64,000 nt of DNA from Flavobacteriaceae bacterium (GCA_016744415.1 JADGEL010000002.1:62001-126000); one strand, 5' to 3'; positions 52,620-62,590 are shown, numbered from the stretch's first letter. Notes: generated from the letters alone by a model not told the origin. A program made the numbers and translations.

Positions 52620-54649
52620 TATACAATTTTTGGTAAATTAACATTTAACACTTCCCACTTTTCAGTGTCAATATCGCTTAAGTTAGCATTAAATCTATCT
52701 TGATGAATTGCTATACATAATAAATCGGTTGGTCTAGATAAACCAACATAAGCCATCTTTAATGTCTGTTTTACAATCTTTGTTGTGCTACTTATACATA
52801 CAAAAGGTGTATGTTTTAACTGATTTGAGAGTCTTTGCCATTCATAATTTCCACCACCTCCAATTTTATGAAAAGTTTCTAAATACAATGTGCAAGTGTG
52901 TGTCTGTCCTTTTGCAGAATGGATAGTTCCTATATTAATATCAAACCCATGATGATTAACTGTGTTACGTGATTGATTATTACTATCAACTTCAATAACT
53001 ATTTCATCACTAGGATTATTGACAAAATCACTTGAATTAATTATATGTTTTTCAAAAATCAATAAGAAATCAGTAATATAATTCTTCACTTCTTGATAAA
53101 CATTTTCAAACCCGCCTTTAATCAAGGTAATAGACCAATTATATAAATTAAGCTTTAGCAATTCATATTCATCAAAGAAGTTTTCTTTAAGATATGACAT
53201 TAGATTCTTTTTGGTATAGGGTCTACTAGTTATTAAGTTAGTAACATCTTCATATCTGAGAGTTTTGATTAGAGCGTTTAATATGTTCTTTCTATAGGGC
53301 TCTAGTGTACCTTTAGATTTATCACATAATTTTAGATATGTATCTAAATTCAAATAATCAATTCTTTGAACTGACCTACTTACCTCAAATTCATTACAAT
53401 AATCTTTTATACTGGTTTTGTTTTCCTCAGGATGTTTTTTTATCCATCCAATAACATTATAATTATTATCCTCTTTGTCTTTAATTACACCAGAATTAAT
53501 ATGCTCATTAACTATTTTAGAATATGAAGGAATTACTTCTCCAATACTATCATCTGTATAAACCAATACATGAGGCTTAATAGTTCCTGAATTTAACCCA
53601 ATCACCTCGTAATCCTCATCTCTTTCTAATATTAAGCAATTGACTACTTCAGCATTTACTTGAGTAAGTCTATGGCTTCCTTTTAACTTTAAAATAGTAT
53701 CTCTATCACTCCAAATTTCATCTAAAGAAACTCTTCCATTAAAAATAGCTTGGTTTTTATCTCCTACTCTTTGGTAAATTGATTTACTATTTCCTTCATC
53801 AAAAAATATTTCTTCTAAAAGCTCGTATTGATGCTTGTCCATATCTTGCATTTCATCAACAAAAACAAACTTAAATCGTTCTTGAACTATTTCTTTTGTC
53901 CTTGGAAATCTACTCAAGTAGCTTTCAGCAAAAAAGTATGCATCATCATAATTTAAAACTCCTAATTCAAAAATTTTAAGTTTAAAATCAATTAGCCAAT
54001 TTTTAATAATGCTCTTTTCATTTGTTGAAAAATCTACCCAATTTGCTCCTCTACTTCTTGGTTTAGCAATATTTAATTCACTTCCATTAATTCCGTTTAA
54101 AACTTTCAATTCTTCATTATCATATTTTAATCTATATGAATATTCCAATTTATTAGTCTTCAAATAGTATTTTGCTTTACTTCCTAGTTGATATGTATAA
54201 TCTAACAAATTAAACCTTAATTGCTTCTCTACCTTTTCAATATATATATCATTGTCTATTCTATAAGGCTTTGTTTTATATTTATGCAAATAATATGGAA
54301 CAGCTAAGAATTGGTCTACAAAGCTTTGAATAGTTCCCACAAAATTTGGATAAGAAAATAGTTTGGGACAATACTTCCCTATTCTTTCAGTTATTTCATC
54401 TATAGCAACATTTGTATGCGATAGAACTAATACACCCCTGTTTTTTGTTAAAGGCAAATACCTTTCAACAATAAGTAATTTAGCAAGTAAAACAGTGGTT
54501 TTCCCACTTCCTGGAACAGCTTGTAAATCAAGTGTGTCAAGATTTTTAATAAAAGCTATTCTTTCATCATCAAATGTTTCACCATCGTTTAACAATATGC
54601 TTTCTGAATAAGCAATATCTTCGTTGGTAATATTAATTATTGCAGACAT
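52619..54649 (-). CDS. UvrD/Rep-like superfamily 1 helicase (GajB-like)
   Basis: The track starts at a TTG (54655); the ATG at 54649 (MSAIINITNEDIAYS) is preferred, giving 676 residues and a 17-base overlap with the OLD gene. All SF1A motifs are visible: Walker A 'AVPGSGKTTVLL', Ia 'LVLSHTNVAIDEI', II 'VFVDEMQDMDKHQ', III 'RVGDKNQAIF', IV 'KGSHRLTQVN', V 'GTIHSAKGQTHT' and VI 'AYVGLSRPTDLL'. It should translocate on or unwind DNA with ATP. Paired with an OLD-family nuclease it matches the two-gene Gabija layout, though it is longer than typical GajB as I recall it. Confidence 0.88.
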   Translation of the reverse strand: MSAIINITNEDIAYSESILLNDGETFDDERIAFIKNLDTLDLQAVPGSGKTTVLLAKLLIVERYLPLTKNRGVLVLSHTNVAIDEITERIGKYCPKLFSYPNFVGTIQSFVDQFLAVPYYLHKYKTKPYRIDNDIYIEKVEKQLRFNLLDYTYQLGSKAKYYLKTNKLEYSYRLKYDNEELKVLNGINGSELNIAKPRSRGANWVDFSTNEKSIIKNWLIDFKLKIFELGVLNYDDAYFFAESYLSRFPRTKEIVQERFKFVFVDEMQDMDKHQYELLEEIFFDEGNSKSIYQRVGDKNQAIFNGRVSLDEIWSDRDTILKLKGSHRLTQVNAEVVNCLILERDEDYEVIGLNSGTIKPHVLVYTDDSIGEVIPSYSKIVNEHINSGVIKDKEDNNYNVIGWIKKHPEENKTSIKDYCNEFEVSRSVQRIDYLNLDTYLKLCDKSKGTLEPYRKNILNALIKTLRYEDVTNLITSRPYTKKNLMSYLKENFFDEYELLKLNLYNWSITLIKGGFENVYQEVKNYITDFLLIFEKHIINSSDFVNNPSDEIVIEVDSNNQSRNTVNHHGFDINIGTIHSAKGQTHTCTLYLETFHKIGGGGNYEWQRLSNQLKHTPFVCISSTTKIVKQTLKMAYVGLSRPTDLLCIAIHQDRFNANLSDIDTEKWEVLNVNLPKIV

Positions 54650-56474
54650 ATACAATAGCTTTTAATAGTGTATGAATAGAATCTGTATCATATAATACAA
54701 TTTGACTATCGTTTGACACAATATCTTCTTCAATCTTTTGAGCAATTTGATATGCGATTTCAGATTTTTTTAAGCCTTTATTGATTAATTTTTTTGCTAA
54801 CTCCATTTCTGGGTCAGTATCCCAATCAGTTCCTGAATGAATTGAATTAACTACTTCTATAAATATATCTTTCAATCCCTCAGATTTAAAGAGGTTATAT
54901 TCTAAAGTCCAATTTCCTGAAATAAAGGCTTTAATGTTTTGACTATCATAATTTGATTCTAAAGCAATCTTTTTCTCAATTTCTTTTGGTTCAATAAGAT
55001 CACTATCTAACTTGTTGAAGTCATAGATTGTTTTTCCTTGAGCATTTTTTAGAACAGTACCATCACCGTTTGTTGAAGGTTCTTTTTCATAATGTCTGAC
55101 ATCTAAATCCGTAATTACCGAAATAGGAATATCAATATATGGCTCAACTATTCTAGCAAAAATATTTGAATATCTTAATAATGCTGTACTTCCGACATTA
55201 ACTATCGAAACCCCAGCTTCAGTCAAATCTTTATCTATTTTTCCCATTGATTTCATTTTTTTAGCCAAGACAGGAATTAATATTTCTTCAGACCAACCTT
55301 CAACTATTATTACCCCTCTAGCAAAGAACAAATTAGCTTTGGTAACATCTAGAAATCTTTCTAAGAATTTATAATCATCTCCATTTAGCTTAGTGTAATT
55401 TTCCCCCATTGGAAATGCACTATTTTTAGAACAGAGGATTATATCTTCCAACTTTACTTTTGAAGCAAGATTAGGGCTATGAGTAGTGAGAATAAGTTGA
55501 ACCTTATCTTGTCTTTGTAGTGATTCAATAACTTTCATTTGAGCCTGAGGATGAAGATGAGCTTCTAACTCTTCTATTAAGCCTAACCTTATTCCTGACC
55601 AACCCTGCTTATTAAGATGTAGTAATTCCGAAGCCATAAAAAGTCGATTAAGGGTTCCTAGCCCAATGTTAACTTCATCTTTTACAAGTAACTCAAGTTT
55701 CTCTAATATTTGCCTTAAACGAGCTTCTACAACCCCAATTTTAGTTTCTTTAGTAGAATCATAAAATGACTTTAAATACTTATCTATTTCATCTTTCAAA
55801 TCTTTTCCATTCTGGTCATCAGCTAAGGTGTTACCAGTCCCATCATTACCTTCAAAATATTCTTCAATTGCGCTATTAAAATCTTGAAAAATAGAAATTA
55901 GATGATGGTCATCTTCATTTCCTTTAAAAGCTTTGTGTTCTTGAAATATTTGAGAGAGTCTAGAGTTTTTTTTAGGAATTAATTCATTTTTAGCATCTCT
56001 CAGGGGTTTTAAATATGTTGATTTTAAATATTCTTTTGCTTCAAAAGTTAATTGATACCCTTCGTCATCTACCCCAGCTTTTATGTCTGAGTTAAAGACT
56101 CTACTATTTACTTTAGACACATCATATATAAGTCTTAAATATGGCTTAGTATTTTCTCCTTCTCTATACCATCCTAACCATTCAGTAAAATTCTTTGCTT
56201 CATTATTACTCAAGCCGTCAAAAATAATTTCTATTCTAAATCTATCTGTTCCACTAAAAAAGTCTTGTTCATCAATTCTAATCCATTCATAGCTATGAGT
56301 TTTTAAAACAGTTTTTATTGAATCTATTATTGCTGATTTACCAGAATCATTTTCTCCAATTAAAACATTTAGTCCATTGGTAAAATCCAAATTTAAGTCT
56401 GGCTTTTGTAAATCAATTTCTTCAAGATTACCATATTTCCTGAAGTTCCATAATTTTAAGTTCCTTATATACAT
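54633..56474 (-). CDS. OLD-family ATP-dependent endonuclease (ATPase + TOPRIM, GajA-like)
   Basis: The 613-residue protein has an SMC/ABC-type ATPase: Walker A 'GENDSGKSAI' (40-47), a signature-like 'LGTLNRLFMASELL', Walker B 'LGLIEELEAHLHPQ' (298-309) and H-loop 'LTTHSPN'. The C-terminal TOPRIM has 'GVIIVEGWSEEILIP' (E392) and 'VITDLDVRH' (D456, D458), the metal-binding acids. OLD nucleases nick or cut DNA, and GajA of this class degrades phage DNA when nucleotides fall. It is the first gene of the operon and has a candidate promoter upstream. Confidence 0.88.
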   Translation of the reverse strand: MYIRNLKLWNFRKYGNLEEIDLQKPDLNLDFTNGLNVLIGENDSGKSAIIDSIKTVLKTHSYEWIRIDEQDFFSGTDRFRIEIIFDGLSNNEAKNFTEWLGWYREGENTKPYLRLIYDVSKVNSRVFNSDIKAGVDDEGYQLTFEAKEYLKSTYLKPLRDAKNELIPKKNSRLSQIFQEHKAFKGNEDDHHLISIFQDFNSAIEEYFEGNDGTGNTLADDQNGKDLKDEIDKYLKSFYDSTKETKIGVVEARLRQILEKLELLVKDEVNIGLGTLNRLFMASELLHLNKQGWSGIRLGLIEELEAHLHPQAQMKVIESLQRQDKVQLILTTHSPNLASKVKLEDIILCSKNSAFPMGENYTKLNGDDYKFLERFLDVTKANLFFARGVIIVEGWSEEILIPVLAKKMKSMGKIDKDLTEAGVSIVNVGSTALLRYSNIFARIVEPYIDIPISVITDLDVRHYEKEPSTNGDGTVLKNAQGKTIYDFNKLDSDLIEPKEIEKKIALESNYDSQNIKAFISGNWTLEYNLFKSEGLKDIFIEVVNSIHSGTDWDTDPEMELAKKLINKGLKKSEIAYQIAQKIEEDIVSNDSQIVLYDTDSIHTLLKAIVYVCNN

Positions 56475-56508
56475 ATCATGATTTTTTAACCCAATAGAAA
56501 TATTTTTA

Positions 56509-56536
56509 CAAATAAAACTTTAATACGAAAAGCAAA
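56509..56536 (-). promoter_or_regulatory. Candidate promoter of the OLD/helicase/nuclease operon
   Basis: Minus strand TTTG (56536-56533) and TTTATTTG (56516-56509, seven of eight matches to TAnnTTTG) are about 16 bases apart, shorter than ideal. It lies 35 bases before the OLD ATG. Confidence 0.35.
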
Positions 56537-56860
56537 GTTTTAAAGTATCAATAAATTAAAAATATAGCTGAGTCTAGCAATTTAGATCAATGTATAAATA
56601 TAACAATATTATTTGTTTCTTATACTTTAATGCATTTACATTCATTCTTTAAATAGAATATATGATTATAACCTAGAAGGAATATTAATATAATTATATC
56701 ATTAACATTAAATGGAATTATTTGGTGCACACCGCTAACAATATTTCTGAATTTAACACCTATCATTTTGAAAAAAGAGGAAGAAGATAAGTGGCAGTAA
56801 AGTGATTAAGAAAAAAGTAGGTGATGAGGTTTTGAGGTTAGAAGGGAAGCTGTAAAAACA

Positions 56861-56890
56861 AAAACCACAACTTTTACATTGTGGTTTTAT
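56861..56890 (-). terminator. Terminator of the RHS/lipoprotein operon
   Basis: AAAACCACAA and TTGTGGTTTT form a perfect ten-base stem around an eight-base loop, with T-rich flanks on both strands. It lies about 85 bases past the lipoprotein stop. Confidence 0.8.
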
Positions 56891-56973
56891 TTCCCTTATA
56901 TGGGACGTTTTATTATGAATTTATTGCGGATGTTGCATTGGATTCTTTTACAATATTTTATGATATTACTTTT

Positions 56974-58014
56974 TTACTGAGTTATTTTATTATCTCTTAC
57001 ATATAAATTTATAATATTTGGTTTAGATATTTGTATTTTTAAAGTGTCACTTGTAATTTCTAGTACTTTAAAATATAATTGTTCTTCCTCGAAAAAAAGT
57101 CCTCTGGATTTTGAAAAATCATCTATAAATAAATATTTTGTATTTTTATTATAGCTAATTTTATTTTTTAAAAACAATTTATCTTTTTCAAAAAGGATTA
57201 TTCTATTAAGAAACCCGTCATCAGTAAATTTTAAATTTGAAAAATCAATAAATTTTTTATATTTTCTCTTAGATTCTGAAGAAGAATCTAAGAGAAAATT
57301 ATAGTGATTTTCCGCTATTTTATTTTTACTATCCTCTTTAATTTTAATCCAATCTCCTATTAAGTTTTGATCAATTTCATTTGCATTAATCTTTTTATAT
57401 TTTTTCTCAACCCACTTATTATTATACAAATACTGAATGATTAATTTGTCCTGATCATAATACGAAAGAAAGAAATACTTAGTGTCACTAAATAAATAAA
57501 ATTTATTGAACAACTTGTTTTCATAATAACTAAAAAAATTTAACTCTCCATAATTCTCTTCTTTTCGTTTGTAAAAATTATAAATTCCTTTATTTTCAAC
57601 TACCCTAATATAAAAATTAACACTATCATTCTTTTCCTCTAATTCCCATTCAGTATTATTAAGATTTTCAATATTAAAATTATTGTAACTAAATCTCTTA
57701 AGGTAAATATTATTACCATCCCCATCCCCATTTAGCGAAGAGTCAAATAAAATAGAGTCTTTAGATTTTTTTTTATATGAATACAGTTTATCACCTACTT
57801 TTAGATATCCTTTTTCATAAGTTAACTTATATTTTTTGACAACAGAATCTTGTAGTTTGAAAACTTTTAAGCTATCTGAGGTAAATTCATAGAAATTCTC
57901 ATGGTTAGAAAAAATACCAATAATTTCATCATTTTTCCTTTGAACACAACTTATTACAATCAAAAGAAAAAATAAAGCCCAAGTCTTATTTTTTTTACTT
58001 CTTACTAATCTCAT
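56974..58014 (-). CDS. Hypothetical lipoprotein overlapping the RHS gene; candidate partner or immunity protein
   Basis: I do not recognise this 346-residue protein. It has a basic N-terminus and hydrophobic segment 'TWALFFLLIVISC', a type II signal with lipobox VISC, so it should be a membrane lipoprotein. The rest is charged, Lys/Asn/Tyr-rich and predicted beta, with repeated 'LNNTEWELEEKND'-like and 'LIGDWIKIKEDS'-like segments reminiscent of lipocalin-type domains. It starts 20 bases inside the RHS gene end, so both are co-translated. Position after the RHS variable C-terminus is where immunity genes of polymorphic toxins lie, but a lipoprotein immunity protein is only a suggestion. Confidence 0.6.
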   Translation of the reverse strand: MRLVRSKKNKTWALFFLLIVISCVQRKNDEIIGIFSNHENFYEFTSDSLKVFKLQDSVVKKYKLTYEKGYLKVGDKLYSYKKKSKDSILFDSSLNGDGDGNNIYLKRFSYNNFNIENLNNTEWELEEKNDSVNFYIRVVENKGIYNFYKRKEENYGELNFFSYYENKLFNKFYLFSDTKYFFLSYYDQDKLIIQYLYNNKWVEKKYKKINANEIDQNLIGDWIKIKEDSKNKIAENHYNFLLDSSSESKRKYKKFIDFSNLKFTDDGFLNRIILFEKDKLFLKNKISYNKNTKYLFIDDFSKSRGLFFEEEQLYFKVLEITSDTLKIQISKPNIINLYVRDNKITQ

Positions 58015-61000
58015 TTTTATGAAATTCTATTCTATTCTTCCAAAAATCTAAATAATTCTGCCTCGCTTCATTTGTTCTCCAAGATATAAAACCTCCTGTG
58101 AAGTGCATTCCATATGGATAAGTGGTAGTTATAATATTATCATTAAAGTGGTCAACCACATTAGGTGTATTTGGATTATCACCAATTCTTCCATTACCAT
58201 TTCTTAACCTTAAATTAGTGGCATTTTTACTTATTGTTAAGTATGTTGATTTTCCAATTGTATAATGAATACTCCCTTTTACAACTTTCATTGTTTTAGG
58301 ATCTAAATCAAATGACGCTCCAAGAGCAGGATCGAGGCTCCACCATTTTAGATAATTCTTAATATCATAACTAATTTGACTAATATCTATTCCATCATAC
58401 CAAAGTTTAATGTTTTCTTTAATGAAATTTTGATCATTTGACACTGATTTTAATGCCGCATTATAAGCCTTTCTATCGTGAATCTCATTAACTACATCGA
58501 CAACATTACTGATAATAGTTCCAAGTGCAACTTTCATCTCATTTGAAATATCTTCACCTGCTTGATGGGTAACAGTATGTACATCTTTTGATTCTGAAGA
58601 AAGAGTAGAAGTATAAGAGGAGCCATCACTATACATAGTTGTTAATTTATTTTTTAAAGTTTGTGTTGTAGTTGTTTCATACATATCATTTCCGACACCA
58701 ATTATCCAAGCTACTTTATCTGAATATTGACTATCTGCTCCTGAAGGGTCAGCCCAATAAACAGGATTATTATCAAAAGCATTGTATGTACTCATAGAGT
58801 GATGTGTCACAGGGTCTATAGATGTCCATCTTGCAATGGTTGGATCATAAGAACGCATGTCCATTTCATACATATTATAGCCAAGGCTTTCTTCAAATTC
58901 TTTACCGTTGAACTTAAACTTTTGCGCAATATTAGTAGATGTTACAATATTGTTATATCCCTTTTGTTTCAATCCAAATGGGTAGTAGTTTGACTCCTCT
59001 ATAATTTCAGACTGAGCTATAGTTCCATTATTATCAGCATCAGAGTATGATAATCGCACGTTCCCTAAGTGGTCTTTATATTGATAGATATAATCAAACC
59101 CTATGATAGTTTGTGAAATAGGATCTCTTTCAGGTTCAATATACCCTTCAGAGTGATTAAATGATTGCAAAACATACGGAGCATTACCTGAAGATTTTGA
59201 ATATATAAAACTACCAGAATATCCTTGACCGTTAACAGTTTCAGACAAATTAGGGTAACTTTCACCTTTATTAATTTTAACGCCATTTGCGTCATAACGA
59301 AAAGCAATAATTCCTGCACCTGGAATATTAATATCGTTATCATAAAAAGTAACTTGAGTAGGTAAATTTAAATGATTGTATTGGATGTCTGTAATCCCTT
59401 TATTTTTATCTTTCTTCATATTGCCATTTACATCATACGAATAATCATCACCTGTATTGACACCATCTTTAAACCCATATGTACTATTCCCTAAATCATC
59501 AACTTTTGTTAATTGATTTCCGGTATAACTATAGTTTAAATTATCCATCACACCAAAATCTGCAGGCACAGCTAAATCAGGATTTAATACAATATGACCA
59601 TTTCTTTTTAGTTCTAAAATATTGCCATTTTTATCATAGCCTGTAAATACCAAATTAAACTTGTCATCATTACTTTCTCCTGAAATTATTCTATTTAAAG
59701 CATCATACTCATAGGTATATGTTTTTATACTTTTATCTGTATTTAGTGTATTCCAACTAGTTTGGCTTATGTTACCATTAAATAATGCAGTACCAGAAGT
59801 TGGGTTGTTATACATAAGGGTAAAGTTAAACAAATCATTATCGCTTATTGCATCTTCATTAATATTTTTTAACCAACCTCTAATATTGTATGCGTAATCA
59901 ACATTTTGTAACCCCATACCAGAATTTATAACTACAAAGTTTTGTATACTACTATCTTCATGGTAGAAATAAATATCACCTCTTAAAGAAGTAGATACGC
60001 TAGTTGCTAAAGAAGTATAAAAAACTTCATTGTTTTTTATATATTCAATTTTAGTACCTGTACGTTTGACTGAAAATACATCATTAGGAAGATATGTTGA
60101 TTTATCTCCAAGATTTGTTGAACCTTCATAAATACGAACTTTACCATTAAATTGCAGAGATATTGCAAAATCTATTGTACTTGATGCACTTACAGAAGAA
60201 TCATTTAAGCCAAACTTTAACGTTCTACCTGTTTGATTAATTTTAACCCTAACAATACCATCACTAGATATTGTCTCAACTGTAGAAACACCATGATTCC
60301 AAGACGAGCCACCAGTTTGTTTGGTAATTGTATTGTTTGTTATGGAAATTTCTACAGGGCTATGGTTATTATAAGTGCTTAAATTAGGAATTGTTCCTCC
60401 AACATTTTTTCTTGATAATTGCCCTAATTCATCATATTCATTAAGCACAATTGTTTCTGTACCTCCTGAATTAATTTGTTTTTGATGTTCTAATAATCTA
60501 TTGGCATGATCATATAAAAATAAATCTTCAGTTACAATAACATTATTAGTTGTTTCAAATGCTGGGATTCCATCATCTTTAATATGAGTACTATGTGCTT
60601 CTAATACTTTACCATCAAAACCAAGTTTGCTAGTAATCACTTCAGAAGTACTTAAAGAAGTAATAGTATGATTCATTTGAATTGAACTACCTTTTTCATC
60701 GTAATAGAATGTTGATGATGTTTCCCATATTGAACCTGAATTTTCTGTAAATGATGGTAACTCTTTAGCAAAACTTCCTGTTAATAAACCTATAACATTA
60801 TTATTGAGTTCTTGTCCAAAAGCAGAGTGTCCTATATGTATGCTTGTTGCGGCTGTTCCTATATTACGAAGACTGCCATCTCCTTTAAGCACACCAATAG
60901 ATTCAGAAGATGATACATAAAATATATCGCCATTTTTTTTGTATACTATTTGACTTCCTAAGCGTTCAATCTTAAAAACATCACCATTATTTGCATAAGT

Positions 61001-62584
61001 TGTTGGAGGTGTAATACTAACCCCTTCTTCATATATATATACTTTTTTGGTTGAGGTACCAGTTAAAATAGCATGGTCTATTGAGGTATAATCTTCTTCT
61101 AAATAGTCCTCATTTGTATCAATTGTAATATTAGAAAGTCCAATTATAGCACGTTTATCATCTTCATTAATGGTATATTGAATATAGCCATCTCCTTGAA
61201 TTTCAGATTCAGTTAAAAATCCAGAATCATATAAATTATCAGAACCATTAATTTTAGCAATTCCAGCACTAGCAGTTACTCTTACGTTTTGGGCAGGAGA
61301 TACATTAGTAAAGTTGTAAGAAGCTTCAATACCTGCTGTTGGAGACCAAGAATAGTCATCGTAATAATTTACGGTTAGAATATCCAAAGCACCATTTTCA
61401 TTAGGGAATGCACTATTGGAATAATATGATTCTGTTCCATCAATTAGTATTGGTGATGAAATTCTAGATTCGTGATTTATTGCTGAATCTGTATATGCTC
61501 TATCTTGCATATTTATTCGAGAATCCACATCATTCAAAACCCCTGTATATGCAATTCTATTAAGAGCATCATATTTTGTAAAGAGCCATTGACCATAACT
61601 TCTTAGTAAGGCATCTTGAGTTAAAACAGGTCTGTTTAAGTTATCGTATATTATGAATTCCCATCCTTTACCTGGGATTTTCTTTTCTACAATTCTGTTG
61701 CGTTCATCATATTTGTATTGATAACAAAGGTTATCTAATTCAACTGCAATGACATCATTATTTGAATCAAGAATTCTATCTACAGCTAGAGGAGGGATAA
61801 CAAAAGAAAGGTTTCCAAAGTCATCATAAATATAGTAGGTGTCATGAGAAGTTGAAACTCCATTGATATCAGCATAGGCTCTGCTTAAAACAACTCTTCC
61901 AAGCTTATCTTTAAATTCTTCTTTAGTTCGGTTAGTTCCATCAGAAACCACCCAATTTTCATCTTTAACTATATTTTTAAGTAGCGAGTTTTGTAAGTAG
62001 TTTTGGATGTATAGTAATTCTGGATTTTCAAAATCGTCATTTGTAAATTTTACGTCAAACATTAAAACTTCATTGGTGCTATTCGTTTGGTAATCTAATT
62101 TAATAGTATGATTGTTTGCCATTTTCCAATCCTCGCCAGGTGCTGCTTGTTCAAAAACTCTATTTAATGGAGAAGATTCAACAAATTTTTCAGCAAATGG
62201 ATTTAACGTATTTTCATATTTAGACGTATTATAAAAAGAAGCTATACCGTTAAAAGCATCTGATCGAAAATCACCATTGTTAGTAATTTCAGCATAAGGT
62301 AAATATTCTTTTATTTGTCTACCCAGATTGTCATATTCAAAATAGCTTATAATGTCTTCTTTGTTCCCACCAGCTCTTTGATTAACTGATTGTATTGGTC
62401 TGCCTAATCCATCATAATAGGTAACTGTTTCAATTTTGTGATTTTCTGGTATGTTAGAAGGAGTTGCTGTTTCACTAATACTATACTCTTTGGTATAGAT
62501 AGTGTTTTTCACATAATTTTGATCTGTACTTTGCCCTACAATAACTAAAGGTAAAACAAGTAATATATAAAGTAAATTTTTCAT
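57995..62584 (-). CDS. RHS-repeat protein with DUF6443-like N-terminus and variable C-terminal region
   Basis: The 1529-residue secreted protein has a signal peptide ('LLYILLVLPLVIVGQ'), an N-terminal DUF6443-like domain ('ETVTYYDGLGRPIQSV', 'YLPYAE'), YD/RHS repeats ('YIYDDFGNLSFVIPP', 'YDALNRIISG', 'YDVNGNMKKDKNKG'), two inserted beta domains with 'IHIGHSAFGQ'-type text, and the RHS core near 1200-1283 ('YYPFGLKQKGYN', 'NGKEFEESLGYNMYEMDMR', 'NPVYWADPSG'). After the core, 246 residues form a variable tail with no toxin family I recognise. RHS shells encapsulate such tails. The gene follows a second YD-repeat gene by six bases. Confidence 0.85.
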   Translation of the reverse strand: MKNLLYILLVLPLVIVGQSTDQNYVKNTIYTKEYSISETATPSNIPENHKIETVTYYDGLGRPIQSVNQRAGGNKEDIISYFEYDNLGRQIKEYLPYAEITNNGDFRSDAFNGIASFYNTSKYENTLNPFAEKFVESSPLNRVFEQAAPGEDWKMANNHTIKLDYQTNSTNEVLMFDVKFTNDDFENPELLYIQNYLQNSLLKNIVKDENWVVSDGTNRTKEEFKDKLGRVVLSRAYADINGVSTSHDTYYIYDDFGNLSFVIPPLAVDRILDSNNDVIAVELDNLCYQYKYDERNRIVEKKIPGKGWEFIIYDNLNRPVLTQDALLRSYGQWLFTKYDALNRIAYTGVLNDVDSRINMQDRAYTDSAINHESRISSPILIDGTESYYSNSAFPNENGALDILTVNYYDDYSWSPTAGIEASYNFTNVSPAQNVRVTASAGIAKINGSDNLYDSGFLTESEIQGDGYIQYTINEDDKRAIIGLSNITIDTNEDYLEEDYTSIDHAILTGTSTKKVYIYEEGVSITPPTTYANNGDVFKIERLGSQIVYKKNGDIFYVSSSESIGVLKGDGSLRNIGTAATSIHIGHSAFGQELNNNVIGLLTGSFAKELPSFTENSGSIWETSSTFYYDEKGSSIQMNHTITSLSTSEVITSKLGFDGKVLEAHSTHIKDDGIPAFETTNNVIVTEDLFLYDHANRLLEHQKQINSGGTETIVLNEYDELGQLSRKNVGGTIPNLSTYNNHSPVEISITNNTITKQTGGSSWNHGVSTVETISSDGIVRVKINQTGRTLKFGLNDSSVSASSTIDFAISLQFNGKVRIYEGSTNLGDKSTYLPNDVFSVKRTGTKIEYIKNNEVFYTSLATSVSTSLRGDIYFYHEDSSIQNFVVINSGMGLQNVDYAYNIRGWLKNINEDAISDNDLFNFTLMYNNPTSGTALFNGNISQTSWNTLNTDKSIKTYTYEYDALNRIISGESNDDKFNLVFTGYDKNGNILELKRNGHIVLNPDLAVPADFGVMDNLNYSYTGNQLTKVDDLGNSTYGFKDGVNTGDDYSYDVNGNMKKDKNKGITDIQYNHLNLPTQVTFYDNDINIPGAGIIAFRYDANGVKINKGESYPNLSETVNGQGYSGSFIYSKSSGNAPYVLQSFNHSEGYIEPERDPISQTIIGFDYIYQYKDHLGNVRLSYSDADNNGTIAQSEIIEESNYYPFGLKQKGYNNIVTSTNIAQKFKFNGKEFEESLGYNMYEMDMRSYDPTIARWTSIDPVTHHSMSTYNAFDNNPVYWADPSGADSQYSDKVAWIIGVGNDMYETTTTQTLKNKLTTMYSDGSSYTSTLSSESKDVHTVTHQAGEDISNEMKVALGTIISNVVDVVNEIHDRKAYNAALKSVSNDQNFIKENIKLWYDGIDISQISYDIKNYLKWWSLDPALGASFDLDPKTMKVVKGSIHYTIGKSTYLTISKNATNLRLRNGNGRIGDNPNTPNVVDHFNDNIITTTYPYGMHFTGGFISWRTNEARQNYLDFWKNRIEFHKNEISKK

Positions 62585-62590
62585 GTCTTA

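Larger units (their letters stand above)
56475..56973. other. Intergenic region between the defence operon and the RHS/lipoprotein pair
   Basis: About 500 bases hold the candidate promoter of the minus-strand operon (left) and the terminator of the lipoprotein gene (right). In between is AT-rich sequence with a purine-rich segment (near 56770-56850) that might be decayed coding sequence, but I find no ORF to support that. Confidence 0.6.

Noticed and set aside
49458-56474. Plain two-gene Gabija system as full explanation
   Set aside because: Two further large genes and a micro-ORF overlap with the pair and share its transcription unit, so a simple two-gene call would leave most of the operon unexplained.
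56700-56860. Decayed gene in the purine-rich stretch before the lipoprotein terminator
   Set aside because: The purine-rich stretch suggests old coding sequence, but stop codons are frequent and no residual motif is visible.
59101-59343. 80-residue ORF within the RHS gene, same strand, other frame
   Set aside because: A Leu/Ile-rich shifted-frame shadow of the RHS coding sequence; the RHS frame is continuous so no frameshift is implied.
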